Positions 1 to 8,831 of a DNA stretch of 64,000 bases are shown piece by piece. A program made the position numbers and the translations under genes. Source of the stretch: Anaerolineaceae bacterium. GTDB taxonomy: Bacteria > Chloroflexota > Anaerolineae > Aggregatilineales > Phototrophicaceae. Below the pieces are notes generated by a model, which saw only the letters and a list, made by a program, of their open reading frames with translations, made no database searches and was not told the origin of the DNA. Every line of letters begins with the position of its first letter. Position 1 is the stretch's first letter. Location of the stretch: contig NZXX01000012.1 of assembly GCA_002702065.1 (NCBI GenBank), forward strand, positions 434,001-498,000. Reading direction: 5' to 3'.

Positions 1-175
1 CTGTGGCCAGACCGGGCTCGTTTACGTACCGCTCGATCTGTTCCCGTTCGGCGGAGCGATAGGCCGCGATTTTGGCCTTGTCGATGTCATAGGCATACAC
101 TTCATGACCCGATTCTGAAATTACGGCGGCGTGGGTCAGGCCGACAAACCCTGTTCCGGCGACAATTATTTTCAT
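1..175 (-). CDS. UDP-glucose/GDP-mannose dehydrogenase family protein, N-terminal part (cut by window edge)
   Basis: Only the first 58 codons lie in the window. The translation begins MKIIVAGTGFVGLTHAAV, a Rossmann dinucleotide-binding turn (GxGFVG at residues 7-12) typical of nucleotide-sugar dehydrogenases that oxidise UDP-glucose or GDP-mannose to the uronate. An acidic residue after the second strand (YAYDIDK) fits NAD binding. The gene runs off the left edge, so the substrate cannot be assigned. It lies downstream of, and on the same strand as, two envelope-type genes, 145 bases after the FAD oxidoreductase, which suits a polysaccharide or glycolipid locus. Confidence 0.8.
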   Translation of the reverse strand, partial: MKIIVAGTGFVGLTHAAVISESGHEVYAYDIDKAKIAAYRSAEREQIERYVNEPGLAT

Positions 176-320
176 GCTGTCCTCTTACAGATCTTCACAG
201 TCTGTCAAATTCACGATTGCTACGGTAAGTTTGCAACCTTGCGCAAACCTTAATGTTAGGTGCAGGACGTTCAATCCTTTACCTATTTTATGGCAATACA
301 AAATTTATGGGCATAGACGT

Positions 321-1634
321 TTAGGGGTTCAGGATTAACCCGGCAACCTTGCGACCTAATTCAACCGCAAAATTGGTGCCGCGATCCCACGGGTACACCT
401 GGCTCATGCTGGCCCAGTAGACTCCCGGCAGCGGTGTTTGCAAAGGTGGGATATGCTGGCTGTGGTTGACGTCGGGCACCGGCTGGGCGTAAGGCGCACG
501 GAAGACCCAGAACTTGCGCACCCAGTCTCGCTTAAAGTTGGGATTAAACTGGTCCAGCACGCTGATAAAGCGTTCGGCCAGTTCGGATTCACTCATCTTG
601 AAATACTCATGGTCAGCCGGGACATAATCGCCACAGTAGACCAGTATATCGCCGTTGTAGTGTTCCTTCGGCATCCAGTTGGTATGCTCGACCAGCGCCA
701 GAAACGGGAAGCGGCTTTTGTCTTTGTCCGGGCTGGTAGCCGGTAAATTGAGCCAGTAGGTGCCATCGGTCAACAGGGACTGCTTCAGCGCCAGCACCAC
801 ACACAGGCCGCCAATGCTTTTCAGTTGGGCCATCTGCTGGCCGTAAGCCGTGTCCGCCAGCCCGTCGGTGATCCTGAGCATCAGGCCCGGTGAGGTGGTG
901 CTGATGACGCGGTCGAAGGTTTCTGCCTGGCCGTTGATGGTGAGGGCGGGTTTGCCATCATTGATCGAAATCTGTTCGACACGTGTGTTCAGGTGGATGT
1001 GCGCCCCGCGCTGTTGGATGGCATCGGCCAGTTTGTCGACAAATGCCTGAAAACCGCCCTTGAGGATGCCCAGACGCAGGCTGCGCGTGTAGATGCGGGC
1101 CCACAGCCAGGCCATGTTGACTTCCTGATAACGGGTGCTGAATTTGCCGATGAGCAGCGGCTGCCACAATTTTTCGTAGGCCTCGCGGCCCAGGTAGCGG
1201 CTCATCCAGCGGTGCGCGGTTTCTTTTTCTAGTGCCTGCCAGTTGCGCGTCAGCTTGAGATAAACACCGACCAGCCCCAACCGGAACTTGGCGATGGGTG
1301 ACAGCGGCAGCAGCAGCGCACTGGGCGAAATCTCCGAGCGATACAGCTTGCCATCCAGCCAGTAGCTGGTCTTGGGTCGCGGCCACAGCAGCTGATCGGT
1401 AACGCCAAGCTCGTCAATAATCTGTTTAATATGGGCGTCGGTTTCGAACCAGTGGTGATAGAACTTTTCCAGATGCCAGTCCCAGCTTTCATCCTTGAAC
1501 CCGGCGGCCAGCCCCCCGACATTGCCTTCACCTTCATACAGGTGAACCTCGTGCCCGGCCCGTACCAGATCCCATGCCGCAGCCAACCCGGCTACCCCTG
1601 CACCGATGATGCCGATTTTGAGCTTATCTGTCAT
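321..1634 (-). CDS. NAD(P)/FAD-dependent oxidoreductase, amine-oxidase/UDP-galactopyranose-mutase-like
   Basis: A 437-residue flavoprotein with an N-terminal FAD-binding GxGxxG (residues 11-16), a glutamate at the end of the second strand (LYEGEGNVGG), and a C-terminal motif (WDRGTNFAVELGRKVAG) that closes the FAD fold in the protoporphyrinogen-oxidase/amine-oxidase superfamily. No signal peptide or membrane segment is seen. Related proteins in polysaccharide clusters are annotated only as FAD-dependent oxidoreductases; a sugar or lipid substrate is inference. It starts 5 bases after the stop of the flippase-like membrane protein, so the two are very probably co-transcribed. Confidence 0.75.
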   Translation of the reverse strand: MTDKLKIGIIGAGVAGLAAAWDLVRAGHEVHLYEGEGNVGGLAAGFKDESWDWHLEKFYHHWFETDAHIKQIIDELGVTDQLLWPRPKTSYWLDGKLYRSEISPSALLLPLSPIAKFRLGLVGVYLKLTRNWQALEKETAHRWMSRYLGREAYEKLWQPLLIGKFSTRYQEVNMAWLWARIYTRSLRLGILKGGFQAFVDKLADAIQQRGAHIHLNTRVEQISINDGKPALTINGQAETFDRVISTTSPGLMLRITDGLADTAYGQQMAQLKSIGGLCVVLALKQSLLTDGTYWLNLPATSPDKDKSRFPFLALVEHTNWMPKEHYNGDILVYCGDYVPADHEYFKMSESELAERFISVLDQFNPNFKRDWVRKFWVFRAPYAQPVPDVNHSQHIPPLQTPLPGVYWASMSQVYPWDRGTNFAVELGRKVAGLILNP

Positions 1635-1639
1635 GCCGT

Positions 1640-2647
1640 TTATCCCACCACTTTCTGTTCCAGTTGCTGCGCACGGGTGATGGCCGAGATATTCAGCCCC
1701 TGCTGGAGCAGGAAGAACACCCCCGCCAGTGTCACCGGCAGCCAGATCACCATATGGACTGTCAGCGCGAAAGCGACTGCCTGAATTTCCGCCACACCCG
1801 CCGAGATCAACACCGCCGAGGCGAAGCTCTCGAACACGCCAAACTGCCCCGGCGACGCAGGGATCAGACCGGCCAGATTGACAACGCCCACGACCAGCAG
1901 CATGGTCAGATAGCTGGTTTCCAGATTAAACGCCATCGACACGATCCAGTAGACACTGGCTTCCAGCGCCCAGGTCACATACGAACTGACGATGGTCCCG
2001 GCCAGATCGAGCGGGCTGCGCAGGCCATCCAGCCCATTAATGACGTCTTCCACCAGTCCGGATAGTCGCTCGTGCAGGACTTCCGGCAGGAAACGACCGA
2101 TGATCGCGTACAACCGTCGCAGCAGGTTGGGCCGGGCTGCCAGCACAAAAAACACGACCAGCGCCGTCAGGAAGATAGGCGCGGCGACCTGGGCCACCAT
2201 CCGCACTTCCTGCGAAGGCACGTCGGAAACGAGCAGCGGCACCAGAATAAATGTGAGCATGACCAGCCCGTCAAAGACACGCTCGACCACGACTGTGGTG
2301 ACGCCGCGCGTAAACGAGATCTGGTGATTGCGTTGCAGCAGAATGGTGCGCAGGATTTCGCCACTGCGGAAAGGGTAGATGTTGTTCCCGGCATAGCCAA
2401 TGCACACCAGCGGGAACAGCGACCGCAGCGGAATGCGCTGGATCGCGTTGAGCAGAAACTGCCAGCGCAGGCTGATCACCGTGACGGCTGCGAAGTACCA
2501 GATGGCACCCGCCAGCAGCAGCAGCGCATCGGCCTGACGGATACTCCCCCAGACCTGTTCCGGGTGCAGATTGCGAAAGGCCAGCCACAGAAAAACCAGA
2601 CTAATGAGGATGCCGGATGCGGCAATGAGCCATCGTTTTCGGTTCAT
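1640..2647 (-). CDS. Lysylphosphatidylglycerol synthase TM-region (flippase-like) family membrane protein
   Basis: A polytopic protein of 335 residues with about eight hydrophobic segments and the family-typical stretches GYAGNNIYPFRSGEILR (about residue 80) and AGLIPASPGQFGVFE (about residue 260). These match the membrane region of MprF/LPG synthases (UPF0104). There is no C-terminal aminoacyl-transferase domain, so it is the stand-alone membrane form often found near glycosyltransferases and thought to flip lipids or glycolipids. The start MNRKRW was chosen because an AGGG sits 5 bases upstream; an in-frame start 12 bases earlier is possible. It heads an operon with the FAD oxidoreductase. 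Confidence 0.8.
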   Translation of the reverse strand: MNRKRWLIAASGILISLVFLWLAFRNLHPEQVWGSIRQADALLLLAGAIWYFAAVTVISLRWQFLLNAIQRIPLRSLFPLVCIGYAGNNIYPFRSGEILRTILLQRNHQISFTRGVTTVVVERVFDGLVMLTFILVPLLVSDVPSQEVRMVAQVAAPIFLTALVVFFVLAARPNLLRRLYAIIGRFLPEVLHERLSGLVEDVINGLDGLRSPLDLAGTIVSSYVTWALEASVYWIVSMAFNLETSYLTMLLVVGVVNLAGLIPASPGQFGVFESFASAVLISAGVAEIQAVAFALTVHMVIWLPVTLAGVFFLLQQGLNISAITRAQQLEQKVVG

Positions 2648-2847
2648 AAACCCTGTCAAGGTTACAGATAAGATGAACTACACCCTATCATACACTGCAA
2701 TAAGGGCCTTTCCTATGCTGACACCATGAAGAAATTGCTGAACATCTGTGCTAAAATTAGGCGTGGATGCAGGTTCGCTTTTTTAAAGCAATACCGCTAC
2801 AATGACCTCATCACAGGATTATTTGTCAAATCATCGAGGGCAGCGAC

Positions 2848-3192
2848 GTGGATAAAAAGCCATCTCCCAATGACCCGGAATGGCTCCGGCAGATTGAAGA
2901 ACTTGCCAACGCACAGCTTGGGTCAGGTTCGTCGTGTGAACAGGTACATCCGATTGTCGCCCGCTGGTTCGAGGCTTTAATGGATACCGATCCGCCGGAA
3001 TCGCGCGATTCGGTCGTTCAGGCAACCTCGTGTCTGGCAACTGAGGTGTTATTTAGTTCGCCGGACCATATCATTGGTTCGCTGCTGGAGCAGGTTGACG
3101 AAGACGAAGCTGCCCTGTGGATCGAGCAGATTATCATGGTTGGTCGCGCATTCGAGATTGCGCTGCACAACGGCGATCTGGACGATCTTTAG
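2848..3192 (+). CDS. Small hypothetical acidic protein
   Basis: A soluble 114-residue protein starting at GTG after a GAGGG ribosome site (2836-2840). It is rich in Asp and Glu, has no transmembrane segment, and is predicted largely helical. I recognise no family. It is flanked by oppositely transcribed genes, so it is a single-gene unit. Coding is supported by the ribosome site and by a composition that resembles a real acidic cytosolic protein. Confidence 0.55.
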   Translation: MDKKPSPNDPEWLRQIEELANAQLGSGSSCEQVHPIVARWFEALMDTDPPESRDSVVQATSCLATEVLFSSPDHIIGSLLEQVDEDEAALWIEQIIMVGRAFEIALHNGDLDDL

Positions 3193-3203
3193 CAGCTTCC
3201 GGG

Positions 3204-4661
3204 CTACTTGTCACGATCATTCCACCAGCGAAAACCAGCTGGTAAATTATCCATACCCGGCCCGCGGGGTGCGTCTTCCACAATCGGAGGTGGCATCTGG
3301 CGGGCATCTTCAGGTGCTGACGGGATCGTGACCGGGGCCGCCCTGGGACGGTTAAATCCCCTGAACTGAGCGATGGTCAGGAATATCGCGCCCAGCCCCA
3401 GCGCCAGCGCCACCCCGTTGACAATGGTGCCAAGCACTGGAATAAACACCACCAGCGCCAGCAAGGCCACGCCCGTCAGCAGGTTGAGGTACGCCATGCG
3501 ATCGTCGCCCAACGCCAACCGCACCAACAGGCGGCCAACCGCCAGGCTGACAATGATCCGTGAAATATAGATCGCGATAAAGTAAAAAGCGCTGGCCCCG
3601 CCGATGTTCACCACCCCCAGGCCAATCATGCCGACGATCACCAGATCGGGCAGGTTGAGCGTGAGGAACAGCAGGGTGATCAGAATAATGATCAGAAGCA
3701 CCAGCACCCATACCCCAATCGACAGAATGAAGGTCAGGATACCAGCGCCCAGGCTGTTGATCGGGCGATGGCGAATTTGCGGAACGGGTGCCTGCAAAGC
3801 GCGCGGCACCAGATATAACCCCAGGATACCAATGGCACCCAGTGTGATAAATTCGCGGACAACCACCGACAGATAGCCGGTTATCCAGGTGACGTTGCTC
3901 TCGTCATCGGTATTGTTGATTTGTGTAAAATCCGGCGAGGTCGAAACCTGTACAAACGTCGGGCTGTTGGCCAGTTCGCCGTAAATGTCGCCGGGGCTGG
4001 TCGACGAATAGGTGAGGTTGCCTTCGATAACGGCATCTTCCGTCACCGTCAGTCCGGGCGGTATGAGCTGGACATCAAACCGAAAGGGCGTGAGCAGTGT
4101 CTGAAGCTGCGACGCGTCCGCCAGTTCCGCATCGCCCACGTTGGCATCCACATCACCGGTCACAGTGCCGCTGATGCGCAGCGCCGACCCCCAGAAGCTG
4201 ATTTCGCCGCCGACATCGCCGTTGACCAGCGCCTGATAACTGAGGCTGATGACGCTGCCGGGTATCGCGGCGCCGTCCGACACCAGGGTGCTCAGGCTGG
4301 CGGTCATGAGGTCGCCACGATCATCTTCAAATGACGAGGTGGCGTGGACCCGAAGCACCGGCCCGGCAAACAGCAGGTTGCGCCCGACCTCGCTGCGGAC
4401 ATCCATCTGCCCGGCCAGCATATAAATGTCGCCATCAACGGGGCCGTTCAGCTCTACGTCAAACGCGGCGCCGATCAGGTTACCGGTGATTCGACCGTTA
4501 AGGGTGAAGGTGCGGCACAGAATAAAGGCATTGCCCTCGATCACCCGGTCGGAATCAATGACACAGTCATTACCCCGGATCACATCGCGCGCGGTTGCCA
4601 GATGCACCGTGAATAACAAAAGCAGCAGGCTAATGACAACGCCAATCCGTTTGAAACGCAT
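3204..4661 (-). CDS. Bactofilin-like polymer-forming membrane protein
   Basis: A protein of 485 residues with an N-terminal signal or anchor helix (residues 6-24). A long beta-rich region follows (about 30-250), with recurring short hydrophobic/Gly turns such as GNLIGAAFDVELNGPVDGDIYMLAG, the right-handed beta-helix style of bactofilin domains. After that come four or more membrane helices (about 260-430) and a Pro-rich cytoplasmic tail. The start MRFKRIG follows a strong GAGAGGGG site. Bactofilins are normally small and cytosolic; here the fold appears exported and fused to a membrane domain. The role is unknown, probably envelope scaffolding or sensing. Confidence 0.6.
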   Translation of the reverse strand: MRFKRIGVVISLLLLLFTVHLATARDVIRGNDCVIDSDRVIEGNAFILCRTFTLNGRITGNLIGAAFDVELNGPVDGDIYMLAGQMDVRSEVGRNLLFAGPVLRVHATSSFEDDRGDLMTASLSTLVSDGAAIPGSVISLSYQALVNGDVGGEISFWGSALRISGTVTGDVDANVGDAELADASQLQTLLTPFRFDVQLIPPGLTVTEDAVIEGNLTYSSTSPGDIYGELANSPTFVQVSTSPDFTQINNTDDESNVTWITGYLSVVVREFITLGAIGILGLYLVPRALQAPVPQIRHRPINSLGAGILTFILSIGVWVLVLLIIILITLLFLTLNLPDLVIVGMIGLGVVNIGGASAFYFIAIYISRIIVSLAVGRLLVRLALGDDRMAYLNLLTGVALLALVVFIPVLGTIVNGVALALGLGAIFLTIAQFRGFNRPRAAPVTIPSAPEDARQMPPPIVEDAPRGPGMDNLPAGFRWWNDRDK

Positions 4662-4771
4662 GGAACCCCTCTCCACAGGTTATGTCACCGATTGTACGGT
4701 ACAGAGCGCCTATTGCAAATTGTCTTATGCTGGATGACACTAAATGCAGAGTCTTTTGAGGGGAAATCATC

Positions 4772-5221
4772 TTGGCGATCAAGCCCACAGACGGATCAAC
4801 CGACGTACTCCGCCATCGACCACCTGTCCGCCCGATGGAGGATCGTGGTCCACAACCACCGCCGGACCAGGTCGCACCACCCTGGCGTTTGCTGCTGCAA
4901 ATCGGGGGCGAAAACCGCACCACGCTCGGCGTTTCGATAGAAAAGCGGATGCTGGTAGGGCGGGAAGATTCGCGTCTGGGTCAGATTCCCGAAATTGACT
5001 TTGGCCCGTTTGACGGGGCGGCCAGTGGTGTCTCGCGCGAACACGCAGTCATTACTGACGAAGATGGTGCGCTGTATCTCGAAGACCTGGAGAGCACCAA
5101 TGGCACCCGCATCAATGGATTCCAGCTCACACCCGCCCGCCTGTACCGCCTGCGTGACGGGGATGAACTGGAGTTTGGCCGTCTGCGTGTCGTCGTTCGT
5201 TTTGTGCGCCCCTCTCGCTAA
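4772..5221 (+). CDS. FHA domain protein
   Basis: A 149-residue protein with a disordered Pro-rich N-terminus (residues 1-40) and one C-terminal forkhead-associated domain. The phosphothreonine-binding landmarks are all visible: LVGRE, SREHAVI, and LEDLESTNGTRINGF. FHA domains bind phosphothreonine peptides, usually products of Ser/Thr kinases, but no kinase gene is in this window. Start is TTG at 4772, eight bases after GAGGGG; the next ATG (4835) would remove part of the disordered tail only. Confidence 0.85.
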   Translation: MAIKPTDGSTDVLRHRPPVRPMEDRGPQPPPDQVAPPWRLLLQIGGENRTTLGVSIEKRMLVGREDSRLGQIPEIDFGPFDGAASGVSREHAVITDEDGALYLEDLESTNGTRINGFQLTPARLYRLRDGDELEFGRLRVVVRFVRPSR

Positions 5222-5246
5222 TGCTTGATGCGTGCCGGCATGATGG

Positions 5247-6431
5247 TCAGCCGGTGCTGTAGAGCAGCCGCTCCCGGTTGAACAGGCGCAGCGCGATCCG
5301 CAGCGCAACAATAACCCCAACCACACTCCCCAGAATGGCAAATGGAATAGCCGTCTCCGGCAATGGCGCGCTGAGGGTCGACTTCGAGATCACCGCGACT
5401 GGTCCGTAAAGCGGGATGAGATAGGCCAGATCGGATTGCGGCGGGCGAAACGCCACGACGAAACCGGCGAACAGGCCCAGAAACGTCACCAGTGATGACG
5501 CGGCCTGCGCATCCTTAAACGTGTTCTGGCGCACGGCCAGAATCAGCACGATGACGTTAAACAGCAGCGTCAGCGGGATGCCGACCAGCAGCGCAACCAG
5601 AATGACGCTGAAGGGGAACGGCGCGGCTTGCACGCTCTCCGGCAGGAAGAACGTAGCGAAATAAAAGCTGAGCAGGGTGAGTGTGACCGGCACGACGGCG
5701 AAAGTGAACACGGCAGCGAGTTTGCCAACCAGCACTTCTACATCGCTGGCCGGGCTTACCAGCAGGGCTTCCAGGGTGCCGCGCTCTTTTTCGCCGGCTG
5801 TCACATCAATCGCCAGAAACACGCCCGATTGCGCAATCAGAATCGTCACGATCAGCGGCAGGCTGAAGGAGGCGAACAACCCGGCCTGCTGCTGCGGCGT
5901 CATCAGGCTTTCCTCACTTAAGGCAATGGGACTCAGGATGTCCGGGTCGAGGTCTTCTGCGGTAATGCGTTCAACCGCCGTGTTGCTGTTATAGGCATTG
6001 ATCGCCAGTTCCAGCCGTTCATTGGAGAAATCCGGGCTGAACAGACCGCCCGCACTGGGGTTGACGTACAGAGTCAGACCGGCGGGGTCGGTGTTGGCCA
6101 GGGACTCGGCAAAAGACGGCGGAATTATCAGACCGGCGGGCAGGGCACCGCGCTCAATGTCAGCCGTCAGGTCGCCTTCATAGGTTTCCAGCACGATGCC
6201 ATAAGCGTCGAGCACATCCAGAAAAGCCGGGGTCGTATATTCAATCCCTTGCGTTGGGATATGTTGGGTTGACTCCGCCTGCTCGATGAACGAGGCGCTG
6301 ATCAACGGGTTAAACACGGCATAAAAGACGCCAAAGCCAATGGCAAAGAGCAGGCTCTGGATCACGGACCGGCGGTCGCGCAGGTTGTCCATCAGTTCTT
6401 TCTGCCAGATGCTGCGAATACGATAGAACAT
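5247..6431 (-). CDS. ABC-2 type transporter permease (NatB-like)
   Basis: The membrane subunit of an ABC exporter, 394 residues. One membrane helix near residue 30 is followed by a large extracytoplasmic region (about 50-180) and then five or six helices. The segment containing DVTAGEKERGTLEALLVSP (about residue 205) is diagnostic of the ABC-2/NatB family. It starts 33 bases downstream of the ATPase gene, forming a two-gene operon. NatAB systems export sodium or toxic compounds; the substrate here cannot be read from the sequence. Confidence 0.88.
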   Translation of the reverse strand: MFYRIRSIWQKELMDNLRDRRSVIQSLLFAIGFGVFYAVFNPLISASFIEQAESTQHIPTQGIEYTTPAFLDVLDAYGIVLETYEGDLTADIERGALPAGLIIPPSFAESLANTDPAGLTLYVNPSAGGLFSPDFSNERLELAINAYNSNTAVERITAEDLDPDILSPIALSEESLMTPQQQAGLFASFSLPLIVTILIAQSGVFLAIDVTAGEKERGTLEALLVSPASDVEVLVGKLAAVFTFAVVPVTLTLLSFYFATFFLPESVQAAPFPFSVILVALLVGIPLTLLFNVIVLILAVRQNTFKDAQAASSLVTFLGLFAGFVVAFRPPQSDLAYLIPLYGPVAVISKSTLSAPLPETAIPFAILGSVVGVIVALRIALRLFNRERLLYSTG

Positions 6432-6464
6432 TTTCCCTCCTTGGATGCAACGTCGGTTTATCCG

Positions 6465-7223
6465 TTATGGTTCAGGATGAGGGGCCATTTCGCCGCTGCG
6501 GACCAGACCCTCACCCGCCAGCGCGATAAAGCTGTCTTCGAGGTTGTTGTGCCCGGTCTGGGCGCGCAATGCTTGCGGGGTGCCACAGGCGACAATTTTG
6601 CCGTGTGCGATAATGGCAATCTGGTCGCAGAGGCGTTCGGCTTCGTCCATGTAGTGGGTGCTGAACAGCATGGCCCGTCCCTGTTCCTTGAACAGCGCCA
6701 TCGTTTCGCGTGTTTCGCGCACGGCCATCACATCAAGTCCCTGGGTTGGTTCATCCATCAGAATATTGTGCGGGTTATGCACCAGCGCCCGCCCCAGGAT
6801 GATCTTCTGTCGCTGCCCCCGGCTGAACCCTTCGGCGCGGCGGTCGGCGATATTGGCCATATGCAGGTCGCTGATCACGGCTTCGACGCGCTGCTCCAGC
6901 TGGTCACCGCGCAAACCTTGCAGCCTGCCGTAATAGCGCAGCTGCTCACGCGGGGTCAGGCGCGGGTAGACGCCCAGCATGTCGGATTGCACCCCCAGCA
7001 AGGCGCGAGCCTTCTGCGGTTCGCGCGTGGTATCAACGCCATCGATCAGCACTTTGCCCTGCTGCGGTTGAATCAAACCGGCCATCATGCGCAGGGTGGT
7101 GGTCTTGCCCGCACCATTCGGGCCGATCAGACCTGTAATTTGGCCGTCCGGCACTTCAAAGCTGACTCCATCGACAGCCTTGATGTCTCCGTAATGCTTC
7201 ACCAGATTATCGACCTGAATCAT
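6465..7223 (-). CDS. ABC transporter ATP-binding protein (NatA-like)
   Basis: An ATPase subunit of 252 residues with Walker A GPNGAGKTT, Q-loop region, signature FSRGQRQK (an unusual variant of LSGGQ), Walker B LMDEPTQGLD and the H-loop STHYMDEAE. It powers the permease encoded just downstream. The start MIQVDN was selected because AAGGA lies 7 bases upstream; a longer reading would begin inside the upstream palindrome. No additional binding-protein gene is nearby, which fits an exporter. Confidence 0.9.
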   Translation of the reverse strand: MIQVDNLVKHYGDIKAVDGVSFEVPDGQITGLIGPNGAGKTTTLRMMAGLIQPQQGKVLIDGVDTTREPQKARALLGVQSDMLGVYPRLTPREQLRYYGRLQGLRGDQLEQRVEAVISDLHMANIADRRAEGFSRGQRQKIILGRALVHNPHNILMDEPTQGLDVMAVRETRETMALFKEQGRAMLFSTHYMDEAERLCDQIAIIAHGKIVACGTPQALRAQTGHNNLEDSFIALAGEGLVRSGEMAPHPEP

Positions 7224-7253
7224 GGGCGGTCCTTTCGTGTCTAGTTGTGTTCC

Positions 7254-7272
7254 CACTAGCGTATACGCAGTG
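7254..7272. promoter_or_regulatory. Palindrome upstream of the ABC exporter operon
   Basis: A perfect 10-bp palindrome GCGTATACGC is flanked by CACT and AGTG arms with one extra base. It lies about 31 bases upstream of the ATPase start, where a repressor operator would be expected. No regulator gene is adjacent. Function is inference. Confidence 0.3.
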
Positions 7273-7364
7273 GTCAGTCGAAGGTTGTAAAAAGCAAACC
7301 GCTGTTACGGGCATAAATACGTCGCTCCGGGCGGGGTCAGCGCGCACCCGTCATCAGGCTGCGC

Positions 7365-7394
7365 TTGTCAAGCAGCGGCAGCAAGCGGTATAGT
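7365..7394 (+). promoter_or_regulatory. Candidate sigma-70 promoter for the pspC-like operon
   Basis: TTGTCA (7365-7370) and TATAGT (7389-7394) are separated by 18 bases and lie 35 bases upstream of the PspC-like start codon. Both hexamers are close to consensus. Matches of this quality also arise by chance. Confidence 0.4.
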
Positions 7395-7428
7395 GTAAGC
7401 TGTTTGATTTGCGCATACAGGGTGGTCA

Positions 7429-7791
7429 ATGTACCGGAGTTTTACGGATCGCGTCGTCGGCGGGGTTTGCGGTGGGCTGGGGGGATTGCTGCCGGTCAGC
7501 GCCTGGGTCATCCGCATCGCGTTTGTGCTGCTGTCGGTGGTGACATTGGGCGCGTATGCGCTGTTGTACCTGGTGTTGTGGATGTTGATTCCGCAGCAGA
7601 CGTTGCTGACTCGCCAGCGCGGCGGGGCTGGTCTGCTGTTGTTGACTCTCATCCTGATGGTGCTGACCGGGCTGGGCTGGCTGGTGTGGGCCGGGGGTGG
7701 CCTGCGTGGGCCGGGCGGTGAGCATCTTTACTGGGCCGGGCTCCTGCTGCTGGCAGCCGGCATCTTCTTTCTGCGTCAACTGAGGGGTTAG
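7429..7791 (+). CDS. PspC domain membrane protein
   Basis: A small membrane protein (120 residues) with the PspC signature near its N-terminus: RVVGGVCGGLGGLL, then WVIRIAFVLLSVVTLGAYALLYLVLWMLIP. Two more hydrophobic helices follow. PspC proteins take part in phage-shock or cell-envelope stress responses, often with LiaF-like partners. The next gene, two bases downstream, encodes such a LiaF-like protein, which supports an envelope-stress role. No PspA is visible in the window. Confidence 0.8.
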   Translation: MYRSFTDRVVGGVCGGLGGLLPVSAWVIRIAFVLLSVVTLGAYALLYLVLWMLIPQQTLLTRQRGGAGLLLLTLILMVLTGLGWLVWAGGGLRGPGGEHLYWAGLLLLAAGIFFLRQLRG

Positions 7792-7793
7792 CC

Positions 7794-8738
7794 ATGCGCA
7801 CAAGGCGGCGAACAAACCTGCTCTGGGGTCTGGTTTTGCTGGCGGTTGCGCTGGCAGTGACATTGCATGCACTCCAACTGATCCCGGCATCCATTTATGA
7901 TTTACTGCTGCGTGCGTGGCCGGTCCTGCTGGTGCTGGCCGGGCTGTCGATCCTGCTGCGCCCCCGCGTGATTTTTGGCTCTGGCATTGCGTTGATCCTC
8001 AGCGCGGTGCTGGTGGGTGGCGTGATGGCGGTGGCGTTTTCGACACGATCGGCCCAGCAGCGCAGCGATTACACCGAACCGGTGCTGGAAAGTATCGGGC
8101 CGCAGGTGACGCTGCTGCGCGTGCAGATTCGCACTTTGTCCACCGATGTTGAACTGCTGCAACGGGTGGGCACGGACCGGGTTGTAACCGGGCAGTTTGT
8201 CGGCAGCGCAGAAAGCCAGGTCATCGTCAATTACACCGAAGACAATGTGGTGGCTGATCTGACCGTCACCGAGCAGCAGGTCAATCCATTTCCTGTGCTG
8301 GAAAATGTCGGGCGTGGCACTTTGCGCATCGAGCTGCCGCCGGGTTTGCCCGTTGATATTGACTTGTCAGGGGCACAGGGCAATGTAACGGTGAATGCCA
8401 ATGGCCTCGCGGTCGAACGACTGAACCTCGATTTGCGCAGCGGCGATGCCCTGGTGACTCTGCCGGTTTATGACCCACAGGGTTCCGGGCCGGATGATTC
8501 GCTGGGAACGCTGGCAGCGCGTGATGGCGATATTACCGTATTTATCGACCCACAGGTGGCGGCGCGGCTGGAACTGGAACGCAGCGGCAGCGGGTTGGAA
8601 CCGGTCTATGACGCTGCAATCTACAATTATCTCGTGGGCGATGTGCTGGAATCCCGCAGCATCGAATCCGCAGAAATCACGGTGCGCTATACGATTGTGG
8701 CCCCGAATGGGGTGATTACGGTGCGCGAACCGCTGTAG
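7794..8738 (+). CDS. LiaF-like transmembrane protein with C-terminal adhesin-like domain
   Basis: A 314-residue protein. Residues 5-85 form about three or four membrane helices of the LiaF N-terminal type (LLLRAWPVLLVLAGLSILL). The remainder is a beta-rich extracytoplasmic region with repeating short strands such as VNANGLAVERLNLDLRSGDALVTL, resembling the C-terminal domain of LiaF/adhesin-like proteins. It starts two bases after the PspC-like gene, so the two are translationally linked. LiaF proteins inhibit envelope stress signalling in Firmicutes; the LiaRS kinase pair is absent here. Confidence 0.65.
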   Translation: MRTRRRTNLLWGLVLLAVALAVTLHALQLIPASIYDLLLRAWPVLLVLAGLSILLRPRVIFGSGIALILSAVLVGGVMAVAFSTRSAQQRSDYTEPVLESIGPQVTLLRVQIRTLSTDVELLQRVGTDRVVTGQFVGSAESQVIVNYTEDNVVADLTVTEQQVNPFPVLENVGRGTLRIELPPGLPVDIDLSGAQGNVTVNANGLAVERLNLDLRSGDALVTLPVYDPQGSGPDDSLGTLAARDGDITVFIDPQVAARLELERSGSGLEPVYDAAIYNYLVGDVLESRSIESAEITVRYTIVAPNGVITVREPL

Positions 8739-8788
8739 CGCCGGGGTCGGGCAGCAATTCTTGCGAGATTGCCAGCGCCGCGTTACAG

Positions 8789-8821
8789 TATCCCAAAGAT
8801 ATCCCAAATATAACCCAAATC
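8789..8821. repeat. Three tandem 11-bp repeats before a start codon
   Basis: The sequence holds three head-to-tail units, TATCCCAAAGA, TATCCCAAATA and TAACCCAAATC, ending 10 bases before the ATG at 8832 and overlapping its ribosome site region. An 11-bp period equals one helical turn and is typical of tandem binding sites. Function unknown. Confidence 0.75.
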
Positions 8822-8831
8822 AGGACACATT

